DNA of 46,741 nt. Origin: Firmicutes bacterium UBA5486. Its GTDB lineage: Bacteria; Bacillota; UBA4882; UBA10575. Position 1 is the first letter of the stretch. Each line of letters starts with the position of its first letter. The notes below the pieces were generated by a model. It had not been told where the DNA came from and made no database searches. It saw only the letters and a program-made list of their open reading frames with translations. Positions 17,248 to 24,907 of the stretch are shown piece by piece. The stretch spans positions 15,432 to 62,172 of the forward strand of contig DIPO01000074.1 of assembly GCA_002427045.1 (NCBI GenBank), in the 5' to 3' direction. The position numbers and the translations under genes are program-made.

Positions 17248-18128
17248 GTACTCTAAAGGTCAAAAAAAAGATTTCTGAAAATAAAATTGGATATAAGAAA
17301 AAAGAGAAGTTTAACTGGGAAAAATATTCTTTAACTATACTTCAAGTTGTAATGTTTATTTTTGGCCTAATATTTCTCTTTCCAACTTTTTTCACCTTAA
17401 TAAACTCGATGAAGACAGATGCTGAAATTACTATGGCACCACTAGCTTTCCCTAAAAGCTTGAGTTTTGAAAATTATATTGAAGCTTGGAAGGCAATGAA
17501 TTTTCCTTATGTTTTTAAAAACACTTTACTAATAACAGTATTGAGTACAGCTGGAATTATCCTAATCAGTTCAATGGCTGCTTATGTAATTGTTAGGTCA
17601 AAGTATAAATTTAGCTGGTTTTTCTATTTTATTTTTGTATTTTCTATGGTTGTGCCATTTCAAACAATTATGATTCCTTTAAATGTTACTGCTACCAATT
17701 TAAATTTAAAGAATATTTTTGGGATCATCCCGATTTATATGGGGTTAGGATGTCCTTTAGCAATCTTTATGTATCATGGTTTTATTAAAGGTGTTCCAGT
17801 TCAGATTGAAGAATCGGCGGCGATTGACGGAGCATCGGTGCCTACAGTTTTTTTCCGTTTAGTTTTTCCTGTTTTACAACCAATCCATGCGACAATAGCG
17901 ATTATGAATGTTCTTTGGATCTGGAACGATTTTTTGCTTCCATTAATTATTTTACCTAGTCGTTCTACTATTCAATTGGCACAATATACTTTCTTTGGTA
18001 TGTTTAGGACCCAACTTTCTTTGGCAATGGCTTCATTGATTATTTCCATTTCCCCAGTGATTGTTTTTTACTTGTTTATGCAAAAATATATAATTAAAGG
18101 AGTTGCCGCAGGAGCAATTAAAGGTTAG
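17244..18128 (+). CDS. Sugar ABC permease, MalG-type (cluster 1)
   Basis: A 294-residue permease with six predicted helices, the first at about 31-54. The EAA loop reads EESAAIDGASVPTVFFRLVF. The start ATG 17244 overlaps the upstream stop and follows aaaaggaggg; a longer frame from 17178 lies inside the previous gene and is rejected. It partners the 443-residue permease to carry a sugar, probably an alpha-glucoside. No ATP-binding subunit follows, so a shared MsmX/MalK-type ATPase elsewhere must drive it. Confidence 0.93.
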   Translation: MSTLKVKKKISENKIGYKKKEKFNWEKYSLTILQVVMFIFGLIFLFPTFFTLINSMKTDAEITMAPLAFPKSLSFENYIEAWKAMNFPYVFKNTLLITVLSTAGIILISSMAAYVIVRSKYKFSWFFYFIFVFSMVVPFQTIMIPLNVTATNLNLKNIFGIIPIYMGLGCPLAIFMYHGFIKGVPVQIEESAAIDGASVPTVFFRLVFPVLQPIHATIAIMNVLWIWNDFLLPLIILPSRSTIQLAQYTFFGMFRTQLSLAMASLIISISPVIVFYLFMQKYIIKGVAAGAIKG

Positions 18129-18236
18129 GCTATTAAGCAGTTTTCTTAAACAAACTACTATTATGAGAGCATGATAAAAGTTTGCCTGTTATAATATGGA
18201 TAATCTAATAATTTGGCCGAATCATATTAATTAGTC

Positions 18237-18265
18237 TTGACACTAGATAGAAAAATATATATAAT
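18237..18265 (+). promoter_or_regulatory. Promoter of tRNA-Trp
   Basis: TTGACA (18237-18242), 17-base spacer, TATAAT (18260-18265), 19 bases before the tRNA. Confidence 0.92.
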
Positions 18266-18283
18266 TTAATATGCGGATGACAC

Positions 18284-18359
18284 AGGGGAGTAGCTCAATT
18301 GGCAGAGCGTCGGTCTCCAAAACCGGTGGTTGCGGGTTCAAATCCTGTCTCCCCTGCCA
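18284..18359 (+). tRNA. tRNA-Trp (CCA)
   Basis: A complete 76-base tRNA: acceptor AGGGGAG/CTCCCCT with discriminator G and encoded CCA, D-arm GCTC...GAGC, anticodon stem TCGGT/ACCGG with loop CTCCAAA giving anticodon CCA, and T-arm GGGTTCAAATCC. It is expressed from its own promoter and followed by a terminator before pduL. Confidence 0.97.
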
Positions 18360-18370
18360 AACAGTTTGTG

Positions 18371-18396
18371 AACCGGGAAATAAACCGGTTTTTTTT
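18371..18396 (+). terminator. Terminator after tRNA-Trp
   Basis: AACCGG gaaataaa CCGGTT followed by six further T. A short but convincing intrinsic terminator. Confidence 0.85.
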
Positions 18397-18438
18397 CTGA
18401 TTAAATTTGTCTTTGTAGAGAAAGGAGTACATAGCAGC

Positions 18439-19011
18439 ATGTCAATTAAAGTACCCGTTGGTATTTCCAACCGTCATGTTCATCTAACAGAAAAAGATTT
18501 AGAAATACTTTTTGGTTCAGAGTATAAACTTACAGTCAAAAAGGAGCTTTCGCAACCAGGACAATTTGCAGCAGAGGAGACTGTCAATCTAATCGGACCT
18601 AAACGTTCAATAAACAATGTCAGAATCCTCGGGCCAATCCGTACCCAAACTCAAGTTGAAATCTCATTAACTGACTCTTTTACCTTGGGGGTTGCTGCTC
18701 CGGTACGCGACTCTGGTAATTTGAAAGATACACCGGGAATCATTATTGAGGGACCTAAAGGTCAAATTGAAATTTCAGAAGGAGTAATAGTTGCTCTGCG
18801 TCATCTCCATCTGCATAACTCAGAAGCAGAAGAACTTGGTTTAAAAGACAAAGATTATGTCCAAGCTAGAGTAGAAGGCGTTCGTGCACTTGTTTTTGAT
18901 CAAGTATTGGTTAGAGTAGGGCCTAAATTTAAAAAAGATCTTCACCTGGATATTGATGAAGCTAATGCTGCGGGCTTAAAGAACGGAGATTTAGTAACCA
19001 TAATAAAGTAA
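18439..19011 (+). CDS. pduL: Phosphate acyltransferase PduL
   Basis: A 190-residue PduL-family phosphotransacylase, which interconverts acyl-CoA and acyl-phosphate and is unrelated to Pta. The zinc-binding motifs VGISNRHVHL (7-16) and ALRHLHLHNS are intact and the two PduL repeats are complete. It lacks an N-terminal encapsulation peptide and there are no microcompartment genes nearby, so it is probably the cytosolic acetate (or propionate) phosphotransacetylase feeding acetate kinase in fermentation. Start ATG 18439 follows aaaggag; the frame is open upstream through the tRNA but that part is not coding. Confidence 0.93.
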   Translation: MSIKVPVGISNRHVHLTEKDLEILFGSEYKLTVKKELSQPGQFAAEETVNLIGPKRSINNVRILGPIRTQTQVEISLTDSFTLGVAAPVRDSGNLKDTPGIIIEGPKGQIEISEGVIVALRHLHLHNSEAEELGLKDKDYVQARVEGVRALVFDQVLVRVGPKFKKDLHLDIDEANAAGLKNGDLVTIIK

Positions 19012-19053
19012 AAAATAAGGCTTAAAAACCGATGTAGCCTGAGGTGATTAATA

Positions 19054-19269
19054 TTGCCGATTTATGAATTTGCCTGCAAAAACTGTAACAATAAATTTGA
19101 AGAACTTTGCAAACAAGGTACGCAACAGATTCCTTGTCCCAAATGCGGTTCAAAAGAGACTATCCGTCTTCTTTCCGCTTTTGGATTTGCAGTTTCCGGT
19201 AATACTGGTTCAACTGGTTCTTCTGGTTGTGGCGGTTGTAGTGGTGGACACTGTTCTTCTTGTCACTAG
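19054..19269 (+). CDS. FmdB-family zinc ribbon protein
   Basis: A 71-residue protein with the FmdB/putative regulatory zinc ribbon: MPIYEFACKNCNNKFEELC followed by PCPKCGSKE, giving two CxxC pairs for one zinc. The C-terminal tail is rich in glycine, serine and cysteine (GCGGCSGGHCSSCH) and may bind a further metal. Start is TTG 19054 behind gaggtgat. These proteins are widespread and of unclear function; a regulator or small metal-binding factor is possible. Confidence 0.85.
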   Translation: MPIYEFACKNCNNKFEELCKQGTQQIPCPKCGSKETIRLLSAFGFAVSGNTGSTGSSGCGGCSGGHCSSCH

Positions 19270-19354
19270 CACTTTAAAATTAGATAATTATCGTTTATTG
19301 TCAGTGTTTTTTACTATACTATTGAAAAACGGAAAAGAGCTTATCAATGTAAAA

Positions 19355-19392
19355 AAGTCTTGTTATCCAAAAGAGATAACCGGGCTTTTTTT
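19355..19392 (+). terminator. Terminator after the zinc ribbon gene
   Basis: AAGTCTTGTTATC caaaaga GATAACCGGGCTT, a stem with G-T pairs and one mismatch, followed by TTTTTT. The rest of the 300-base gap up to 19569 contains only the operator at 19521. Confidence 0.7.
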
Positions 19393-19520
19393 ATTGTGTA
19401 ATTATTGCTTTGGAGCTTACTATTTAGTACTTCTATTAGATATTTTAGAAAATAATTAAAAAAACCTTAGAATAAAAAGAGGAATTTATTAATAAACATT
19501 TAATAAATATATAAGCGATA

Positions 19521-19533
19521 CAAAACGTTTTGG
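19521..19533. promoter_or_regulatory. LacI-type operator B1
   Basis: CAAAACGTTTTGG, 36 bases before the second lacI gene, matching the sites at 20660 and 20795. Suggests autoregulation. Confidence 0.8.
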
Positions 19534-19569
19534 TAAATTATTTGTAAATACATGAAATGAGGCCAAAAG

Positions 19570-20580
19570 ATGATTGTAACAATTCATGATGTAGCTAAAA
19601 AATCCGGTTATTCTATTACTACTGTCTCCAGAGCTTTAAATGGATATGGTGATGTAAATGATAAAACCAGGAAGAAAATTATTGAAGTAGCAAAAGAACT
19701 TAATTACAAACCGAACCGCGTTGCCCGTAGTCTAGTTTCAAAAAAGTTAGATACAATCGGGCTTTTCGTTTTAGGCCGTACCAGTTTTCAGCAAGGTTTT
19801 ATTTTTGATATTGTCAGTGGTTTGATGGATGAAGTTTCAGAGCATGATTTTGATCTTTTAATTTTCGGAACGCAATCCTTAAAAACCGGTTTAACTTTTC
19901 AACAGCTTTGCCATCAACGCGGGGTAGGAGGGGCCGTTATTACAGGCTTAAAGATTAATGATCCAATTATTCAAGAGCTTGAGAAAAGTGATGTTCCTAC
20001 TATACTAGTTGATGTTCCGGTTAAAGGCAAGAAGGCTACTTATATTACTTTTGATAATCAACAAGGCGCTATTCAAGCAATAGATTATCTGGTCAGTTTA
20101 GGCCATAAAAATATTGGATTTATCAATGGCCATAGGGAAGCCTGGGTTTGTTTTGAACGTTTTAGTGGATACAAAAAAGGACTGGCCAAAAATAATCTGC
20201 CATTTAAAGAAGATTATATTTTTTATGGTGATTTTACTAAAGAATCAGGACAAAACGGGGCTAGACAGTTAAAGGAAAGCAATTCAGAACTTACAGCTAT
20301 TTTTGTAGCCAGCGATGTGATGGCTGTTGGTGCATTAGAAGAGCTTGTTGCTATGGGTTTTGATGTACCGAATGACATCTCGATTATTGGCTTTGATGAT
20401 CAGGATTTTGCTGCTTTTACCAATCCAACCCTTTCTACCATCCGGCAGGATGTATATCCTTTAGGAAGGGTGGCAGCTAAAAATATTATTCGGCTAATTA
20501 CCGATCCAGAATATGAGCCGGAAGTAAATATTTTAAATACTTCTTTAATCGTTCGGCAATCAACAAGTCCTACAAAATAA
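19570..20580 (+). CDS. LacI-family transcriptional regulator (second GH65 locus)
   Basis: A 336-residue LacI/GalR regulator: helix-turn-helix IHDVAKKSGYSITTVSRALN (residues 4-23), hinge NRVARSLVSKK, then a sugar-sensing domain with FVASDVMAVGALEEL and ISIIGFDDQDFAAFTNP. Three near-identical CCAAAACGTTTTGG-like palindromes, one before this gene and two before the next, are its probable operators and differ from those of the first locus. It should control its own gene and the ABC/GH65 operon downstream. Confidence 0.93.
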   Translation: MIVTIHDVAKKSGYSITTVSRALNGYGDVNDKTRKKIIEVAKELNYKPNRVARSLVSKKLDTIGLFVLGRTSFQQGFIFDIVSGLMDEVSEHDFDLLIFGTQSLKTGLTFQQLCHQRGVGGAVITGLKINDPIIQELEKSDVPTILVDVPVKGKKATYITFDNQQGAIQAIDYLVSLGHKNIGFINGHREAWVCFERFSGYKKGLAKNNLPFKEDYIFYGDFTKESGQNGARQLKESNSELTAIFVASDVMAVGALEELVAMGFDVPNDISIIGFDDQDFAAFTNPTLSTIRQDVYPLGRVAAKNIIRLITDPEYEPEVNILNTSLIVRQSTSPTK

Positions 20581-20659
20581 TTAATTATTTATTTCGATAT
20601 ACTAATTGGCCTTAATAAACTATGTTATAACGGAGAGGAATGAAAAAGACTTAATTTAT

Positions 20660-20673
20660 CCAAAACGTTTTGG
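20660..20673. promoter_or_regulatory. LacI-type operator B2
   Basis: CCAAAACGTTTTGG, a perfect 14-base palindrome 156 bases before the solute-binding protein gene. Confidence 0.85.
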
Positions 20674-20794
20674 TTTTCAAGTCAATAATGCAATTTATTA
20701 AGAAAGGGGTGATGTTAAGAGAAATCTCTCATGAATTTATTCTTATATTCTCGTAAACTTGAGAGGAGAGTGATACTGACAGCATTTTAAATTT

Positions 20795-20808
20795 CCAAAA
20801 CGTTTTCA
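20795..20808. promoter_or_regulatory. LacI-type operator B3
   Basis: CCAAAACGTTTTCA, six bases before the ribosome binding site aggagg of the solute-binding protein gene. Its position inside the leader suggests a roadblock or looping partner for the site at 20660, 135 bases away. Confidence 0.8.
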
Positions 20809-20828
20809 TTAATTAGGAGGAAAGAAAA

Positions 20829-22088
20829 ATGAAAAAAAATCTATTGGTGATTTGTACAATACTTTTAGTCGTTATGGTGGCGACATTTCCAACTGTTTTT
20901 GCTGCTAAAGTAGAGGTGCGAATCTCTGGTTGGGGTGGTAGTGACCAACCGATTATCGAAGAAATGCTCCGGAAATTTGTTAATCCTGCGATGGAAAAGG
21001 AAGGTGTTTCCGTACTATACGAGCCGATTGCTGATGATTTTCAACGGTTTATTGTCAATGCTTTATCTGCCAAGACCGCTCCGGATCTATTCTACATGGA
21101 TATTTTCTGGGCCCAGTCTCTCATTAAAGCAGGTCAGATTGAACCACTCGACAAATATATTTCTGAATCTAAGATTCTTAAAAAAGACCATATTATCTCC
21201 TCTTTATTAGATGCTTTTACTTATCAAGGTAAAGTCTATGGAATTCCAAAAGACTTTAATACCTTAGCATTATTCTATAATAAAGATCTTTTTGATCTAG
21301 CAGGTGTTAACTATCCTGATGAAAATGATACTTGGGATACTTTAGAGACTAAATTAAAGCAAGTCTCTAAGCTTGATGGGGTATACGGTCTGGCACTACA
21401 ACCTGAGTTTGCCCGTATGGGTCAGTTGGCTTATGCTGCAGGTTTTGAACCCTTTGACAAAAATGGAAAGACAGATCTTTCTCATCCGGGTTTCAAATCA
21501 GCCTTTGAGTGGTATACCGGACTTGCTAAGAGTAAAGCCGGTATAATGCCTGCTGACATTGGTCAAGGTTGGGGTGGAGGAGCTTTTGCCACCGAACAAG
21601 TAGCTGCTTGTATTGAAGGAGCCTGGGTAGTAGGATTTTTGAAAGACCAGGCACCTAATTTGAATTATGGTACCACTTTCATTCCTAAAGCTCCTAAGAC
21701 CAGAAAAAGAGGAAACTTAATCTTCTGTGTAGCTTGGGGCATGAATAAAGATGCAAAAAATAAAAAAGCAACTTTTAAAGTCCTTGAACAATTAACGAGC
21801 CCTGAAGTTCAGCAATGGATCCTAGAACGTGGCCTGGCTCTTCCCAGTCGTGCGGCGCAAGCTGATAACCCTTACTTTAAACAGAATACTTCAGAGGCGG
21901 AGGCTAATTATATTGTATTCAAAGGTGCTTCTGAAGGAATTGTTTTGCCTTTTAGCTTTCGTGATTATGGTGGCCGTTGGATGGATCCCATTAATGAAGC
22001 CCTTCGTTCAGTAATGAGCGGTGAGTATACAGCAGCTGAAGGTATTAAAGAGGCTCAAAACAGGTTAGATCAAGAGATGAAAAGATAA
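20829..22088 (+). CDS. Extracellular sugar-binding protein of ABC transporter (cluster 2)
   Basis: A 419-residue family 1 solute-binding protein. The signal peptide (residues 1-25) ends PTVFA-AKVEV with a typical signal peptidase I site and no lipobox cysteine. The mature protein shows APDLFYMDIFWAQSLIKAGQ near residue 85 and a YGIPKDFNTLALFYNKDLFD segment near 138-157, both standard for sugar receptors. A strong ttaggagg site precedes the ATG. The ligand is unknown; the co-transcribed GH65 gene suggests an alpha-linked disaccharide. Confidence 0.92.
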   Translation: MKKNLLVICTILLVVMVATFPTVFAAKVEVRISGWGGSDQPIIEEMLRKFVNPAMEKEGVSVLYEPIADDFQRFIVNALSAKTAPDLFYMDIFWAQSLIKAGQIEPLDKYISESKILKKDHIISSLLDAFTYQGKVYGIPKDFNTLALFYNKDLFDLAGVNYPDENDTWDTLETKLKQVSKLDGVYGLALQPEFARMGQLAYAAGFEPFDKNGKTDLSHPGFKSAFEWYTGLAKSKAGIMPADIGQGWGGGAFATEQVAACIEGAWVVGFLKDQAPNLNYGTTFIPKAPKTRKRGNLIFCVAWGMNKDAKNKKATFKVLEQLTSPEVQQWILERGLALPSRAAQADNPYFKQNTSEAEANYIVFKGASEGIVLPFSFRDYGGRWMDPINEALRSVMSGEYTAAEGIKEAQNRLDQEMKR

Positions 22089-22121
22089 CATAGGTTATTA
22101 GTTTTATTTAAATTACAGTTT

Positions 22122-22154
22122 CACATTTGGCCGGTATTATTCCGGCCAAATGTG
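22122..22154 (+). other. Intercistronic hairpin after solute-binding protein gene
   Basis: CACATTTGGCCGG tattatt CCGGCCAAATGTG, a perfect 13-base-pair stem without a following T-run. It lies in the same position as the hairpin of the first cluster and probably stabilises the binding-protein mRNA rather than terminating. Confidence 0.75.
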
Positions 22155-22181
22155 ACTATCATTCTATGGGAAGTGGTTTGA

Positions 22182-23279
22182 ATGCGAAAAATAAAAGACA
22201 AAGCTGCGCCCTACGTGCTTCTTAGCCCTTATCTCTTTATGTTGATTGTCTTTTTCGGTTATGCTTTTATTCGTTGTTTATATTTTAGCTTTATTGATTT
22301 TGACCTTTTTTCTCCTCCTCAATGGGTGTGGTTTCAAAATTATAAGAACCTTTTCAAGGATTTTCAGTTTGGATTGGCACTCAAAAACACTCTTCAATTT
22401 TCGGTCATCGTGACTACTGTTCAGACGATTTTAGCCCTTATTCTAGCAGTAGTTTTGAACCAAAAGATCCATGGAATAAAGTTTTTTCGTGCAGCTTATT
22501 ATATGCCCAGTATTACATCGAGTGTAGTTATAACCTTAATTTTTATGTGGCTGTTTCAAAAAAGAGGATTGATTAACTACCTTTTATCTTGTATTAAGTC
22601 AGGCCACAGGATTATAGCGGTTTTATTTGGATTAGCAATTATTCTCCAAGGATTACAGGTTTTATATGAAAAGCTTAAGAAACGACCGGTATCGCTTTTT
22701 GAACCTAGTTTTCTCATCTTATCAATCTTATTTAGTGCTATTATTACATATTTGCTGGTCAAAACCGGAGTTGTATCCAGCATCGAAGGGATTGAACCGG
22801 TAGAAAATATTTGGTTAAACACTAAGAAAACATGGCCTGCAAAAAGTGGTCCTCTGGGTGTTCCTATTCCTTTAGCTTCGATTATGATGCTAAACATTTG
22901 GACCACGGCACCGACCTTTATGTTAATTTATCTGGCTGGTTTACAGGACATTCCAAAAGAGCTTTACGAAGCGGTTGCTGTCGATGGTGCAACAAAATTT
23001 AAGATGTTCTGGTATGTAACAAGACCTCAATTACATCATATAACTTTTTTAGTGGTAACCATGGGTTTAATCGGGACTTTACAGATGTTTGACCAGGTGG
23101 CTGTGATCGGAGAACAAGCTCCTTTAGATGCAGTAATTACTTTAGCCTATTATGTATATATTAATGCCTTTCCTAGTTCAGCTTCGCCAAAGATTGGAAT
23201 GGCTAGTGCTGCTGCCATCTTCCTGGCGGGTTTGACCTTAATAATTGTCCTGATCCAGAAAAGAATGATAAAAAATTAA
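22182..23279 (+). CDS. Sugar ABC permease, MalF-type, with extra helical insertion (cluster 2)
   Basis: A 365-residue permease. The first helix is at about 11-33 and the core contains NTLQFSVIVTTVQTILALILA and FFRAAYYMPSITSSVVITLI. An unusual ~80-residue insertion (about 136-215) carries two extra hydrophobic segments (143-160 and 176-194) linked by a basic loop, before the core resumes at PIPLASIMMLNIWTTAPTFM. The EAA loop YEAVAVDGATKFKMFWYVTR is at 262-281. It starts at ATG 22182 and is followed after 16 bases by its partner permease. Confidence 0.9.
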   Translation: MRKIKDKAAPYVLLSPYLFMLIVFFGYAFIRCLYFSFIDFDLFSPPQWVWFQNYKNLFKDFQFGLALKNTLQFSVIVTTVQTILALILAVVLNQKIHGIKFFRAAYYMPSITSSVVITLIFMWLFQKRGLINYLLSCIKSGHRIIAVLFGLAIILQGLQVLYEKLKKRPVSLFEPSFLILSILFSAIITYLLVKTGVVSSIEGIEPVENIWLNTKKTWPAKSGPLGVPIPLASIMMLNIWTTAPTFMLIYLAGLQDIPKELYEAVAVDGATKFKMFWYVTRPQLHHITFLVVTMGLIGTLQMFDQVAVIGEQAPLDAVITLAYYVYINAFPSSASPKIGMASAAAIFLAGLTLIIVLIQKRMIKN

Positions 23280-23295
23280 AAGAAGGAGAAAATAA

Positions 23296-24699
23296 ATGAA
23301 AAAAAATTTTAATCAAAAACAACTGAACACTAAAGCAGCACTAGAACTTCATCTAATCAGGCGGCGAAGGTGGCTTAGAGTGGGTGGCGCCTACCTCTTA
23401 TTATTGTTTTTTTCGCTTCTGTTTATTGGGCCATTTGTCTTTGGATTACTCTCTAGTCTAAAGGATAACCCTTTAGAATGGCCGCCAAAACTCTCCGTCA
23501 ATCAACTGAAACCAAGTAATTGGAGTGCCACGTATAAACTAGGTAAAGCTGGCTGCGGAAAGGGATTCTTTGGCGAATTTGCTCCTGGAGCAGTGGTACC
23601 ATTTAAAGTAACATATTTAGTACCGGTAGGAAAAGAACCGGTTATTCCACAAGTTGCAGTTCCCAGACGAGTACCCGGAACCACTAGTGCAGCGTTATTA
23701 GTGGAACATTATGCTGCTGATTACTCCAAAGTTAGTGATGTTGAAGAGATTATTCGAGAAACTTTAGATGATGGATCGATAATGGTTACTTACAAATTTA
23801 CCATTTACCATACTGGTGATGTTACAATTGACCGCTTACCATTAGATATAACTGTACCCCTAGGCCAAAAGTTTATCCGGGCCACTCTTGATCCTAATCG
23901 GCCGCATGAACGCTTAGGTAGGGTACAAAGTTGGAATAATCTTACCTCAGGAGTAATTCCCTATATTTTCTATAACTATCATCGGGTTTTTCGAGAAAAT
24001 TACAGCCGGACCACGGGGAAGCATCTCTTTAGTAGCTGGATCCGGAATTCATTTTTTATCTCGATTACGAGAGTAATAACTACTTTATTATTTGCGTCAA
24101 TGGCTGGTTTTGCTTTAGCTAGATTAAATTTTGTGGGGAAAAATAGTATTTTTCTTTTAATGCTTTTTTCCATGATGATTCCCGGGCAAGTAACTTTTAT
24201 CTCCAATTATCTTGTACTAAGAGACGGAGTATTTGGAATCTCAAAGCTATTTGGCGTTGATAGTCTACTTAACAATTATTCCGGTCTAATTATTTCCGGT
24301 TTGGTTAGTGCCAGTTCGGTTTTTATAATGAAACAGTTTTTTGAAGGCTTACCGGCCAGCTTGGAGGAGGCTGCTCGGATTGATGGGGCAAGTACCTATC
24401 AAATATTTTTCCGGATCTTTTTTCCCTTGGCCAAACCGGCTCTAGGGGCTTTAACGATCTTAACCTTTCAGGGAGCTTGGAATGAATTCTTCTGGCCTTT
24501 GGTGGTCCTTACTTCACCCCAAGATCGGTTTACTTTAACTATTGGTTTATTAAGCTTTAGAAAGATGTATGGGGTGGCTTTTGATTGGGGACCAATTCTT
24601 GCTGGTTCAGTAATCTCTGCTTTGCCATTAGTTATCCTCTTTATCGTATTTCAACGATACTTTGTTGAAGGTATTAGTTTTACCGGAACTAAGGGATAA
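23296..24699 (+). CDS. Sugar ABC permease, MalG-type, with 150-residue extracytoplasmic domain (cluster 2)
   Basis: A 467-residue permease against a usual ~280. After the first helix (about 31-53) and LKDNPLEWPPKL, an insertion of roughly 150 residues (about 76-225), rich in beta-branched residues and prolines, separates the first helix from the family motif NYHRVF (227-232) and the five following helices. The insertion should lie outside the cytoplasmic membrane, facing the binding protein. The EAA loop EEAARIDGASTYQIFFRIFF (356-375) is intact. Ribosome site aaggag precedes ATG 23296. Confidence 0.9.
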   Translation: MKKNFNQKQLNTKAALELHLIRRRRWLRVGGAYLLLLFFSLLFIGPFVFGLLSSLKDNPLEWPPKLSVNQLKPSNWSATYKLGKAGCGKGFFGEFAPGAVVPFKVTYLVPVGKEPVIPQVAVPRRVPGTTSAALLVEHYAADYSKVSDVEEIIRETLDDGSIMVTYKFTIYHTGDVTIDRLPLDITVPLGQKFIRATLDPNRPHERLGRVQSWNNLTSGVIPYIFYNYHRVFRENYSRTTGKHLFSSWIRNSFFISITRVITTLLFASMAGFALARLNFVGKNSIFLLMLFSMMIPGQVTFISNYLVLRDGVFGISKLFGVDSLLNNYSGLIISGLVSASSVFIMKQFFEGLPASLEEAARIDGASTYQIFFRIFFPLAKPALGALTILTFQGAWNEFFWPLVVLTSPQDRFTLTIGLLSFRKMYGVAFDWGPILAGSVISALPLVILFIVFQRYFVEGISFTGTKG

Positions 24700-24724
24700 A
24701 CGCTTTTTTTGTGTTTCCTAATTT

Positions 24725-24741
24725 AAGGAATTACATAATTG
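24725..24741. repeat. Terminal end of interspersed intergenic repeat
   Basis: AAGGAATTACATAATTG, one base different from the consensus end. It is a solo copy in the 208-base gap before the GH65 gene; the rest of that gap shows no clear promoter. Confidence 0.5.
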
Positions 24742-24907
24742 TTTAATTTAGATTTAATCACAATATATTTATAGCTTAATTAAAGTTCCACACTATGTGG
24801 TTAAATTGATGCCTGAGTTAATTAATGCGATTTCATTAATTAATACTTTTTGTGGCCAAACCATAATTTTGGAAACGATAAACAGATTATTTAATGAGGT
24901 GAAAATA

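Noticed and set aside
19064..19459. A 131-residue open frame overlapping the zinc ribbon gene in another frame.
   Set aside because: It is a shadow of the FmdB-type gene, runs through the terminator hairpin and has no ribosome binding site.
24868..24884. TTGGAAACGATAAACAG as a catabolite-responsive (cre) site.
   Set aside because: The first ten positions fit the cre consensus but the last two conserved bases do not.
24797..24907. A 37-residue N-terminal extension of the second GH65 gene.
   Set aside because: It does not resemble GH65 N-termini and lies upstream of the gaggtga ribosome site.
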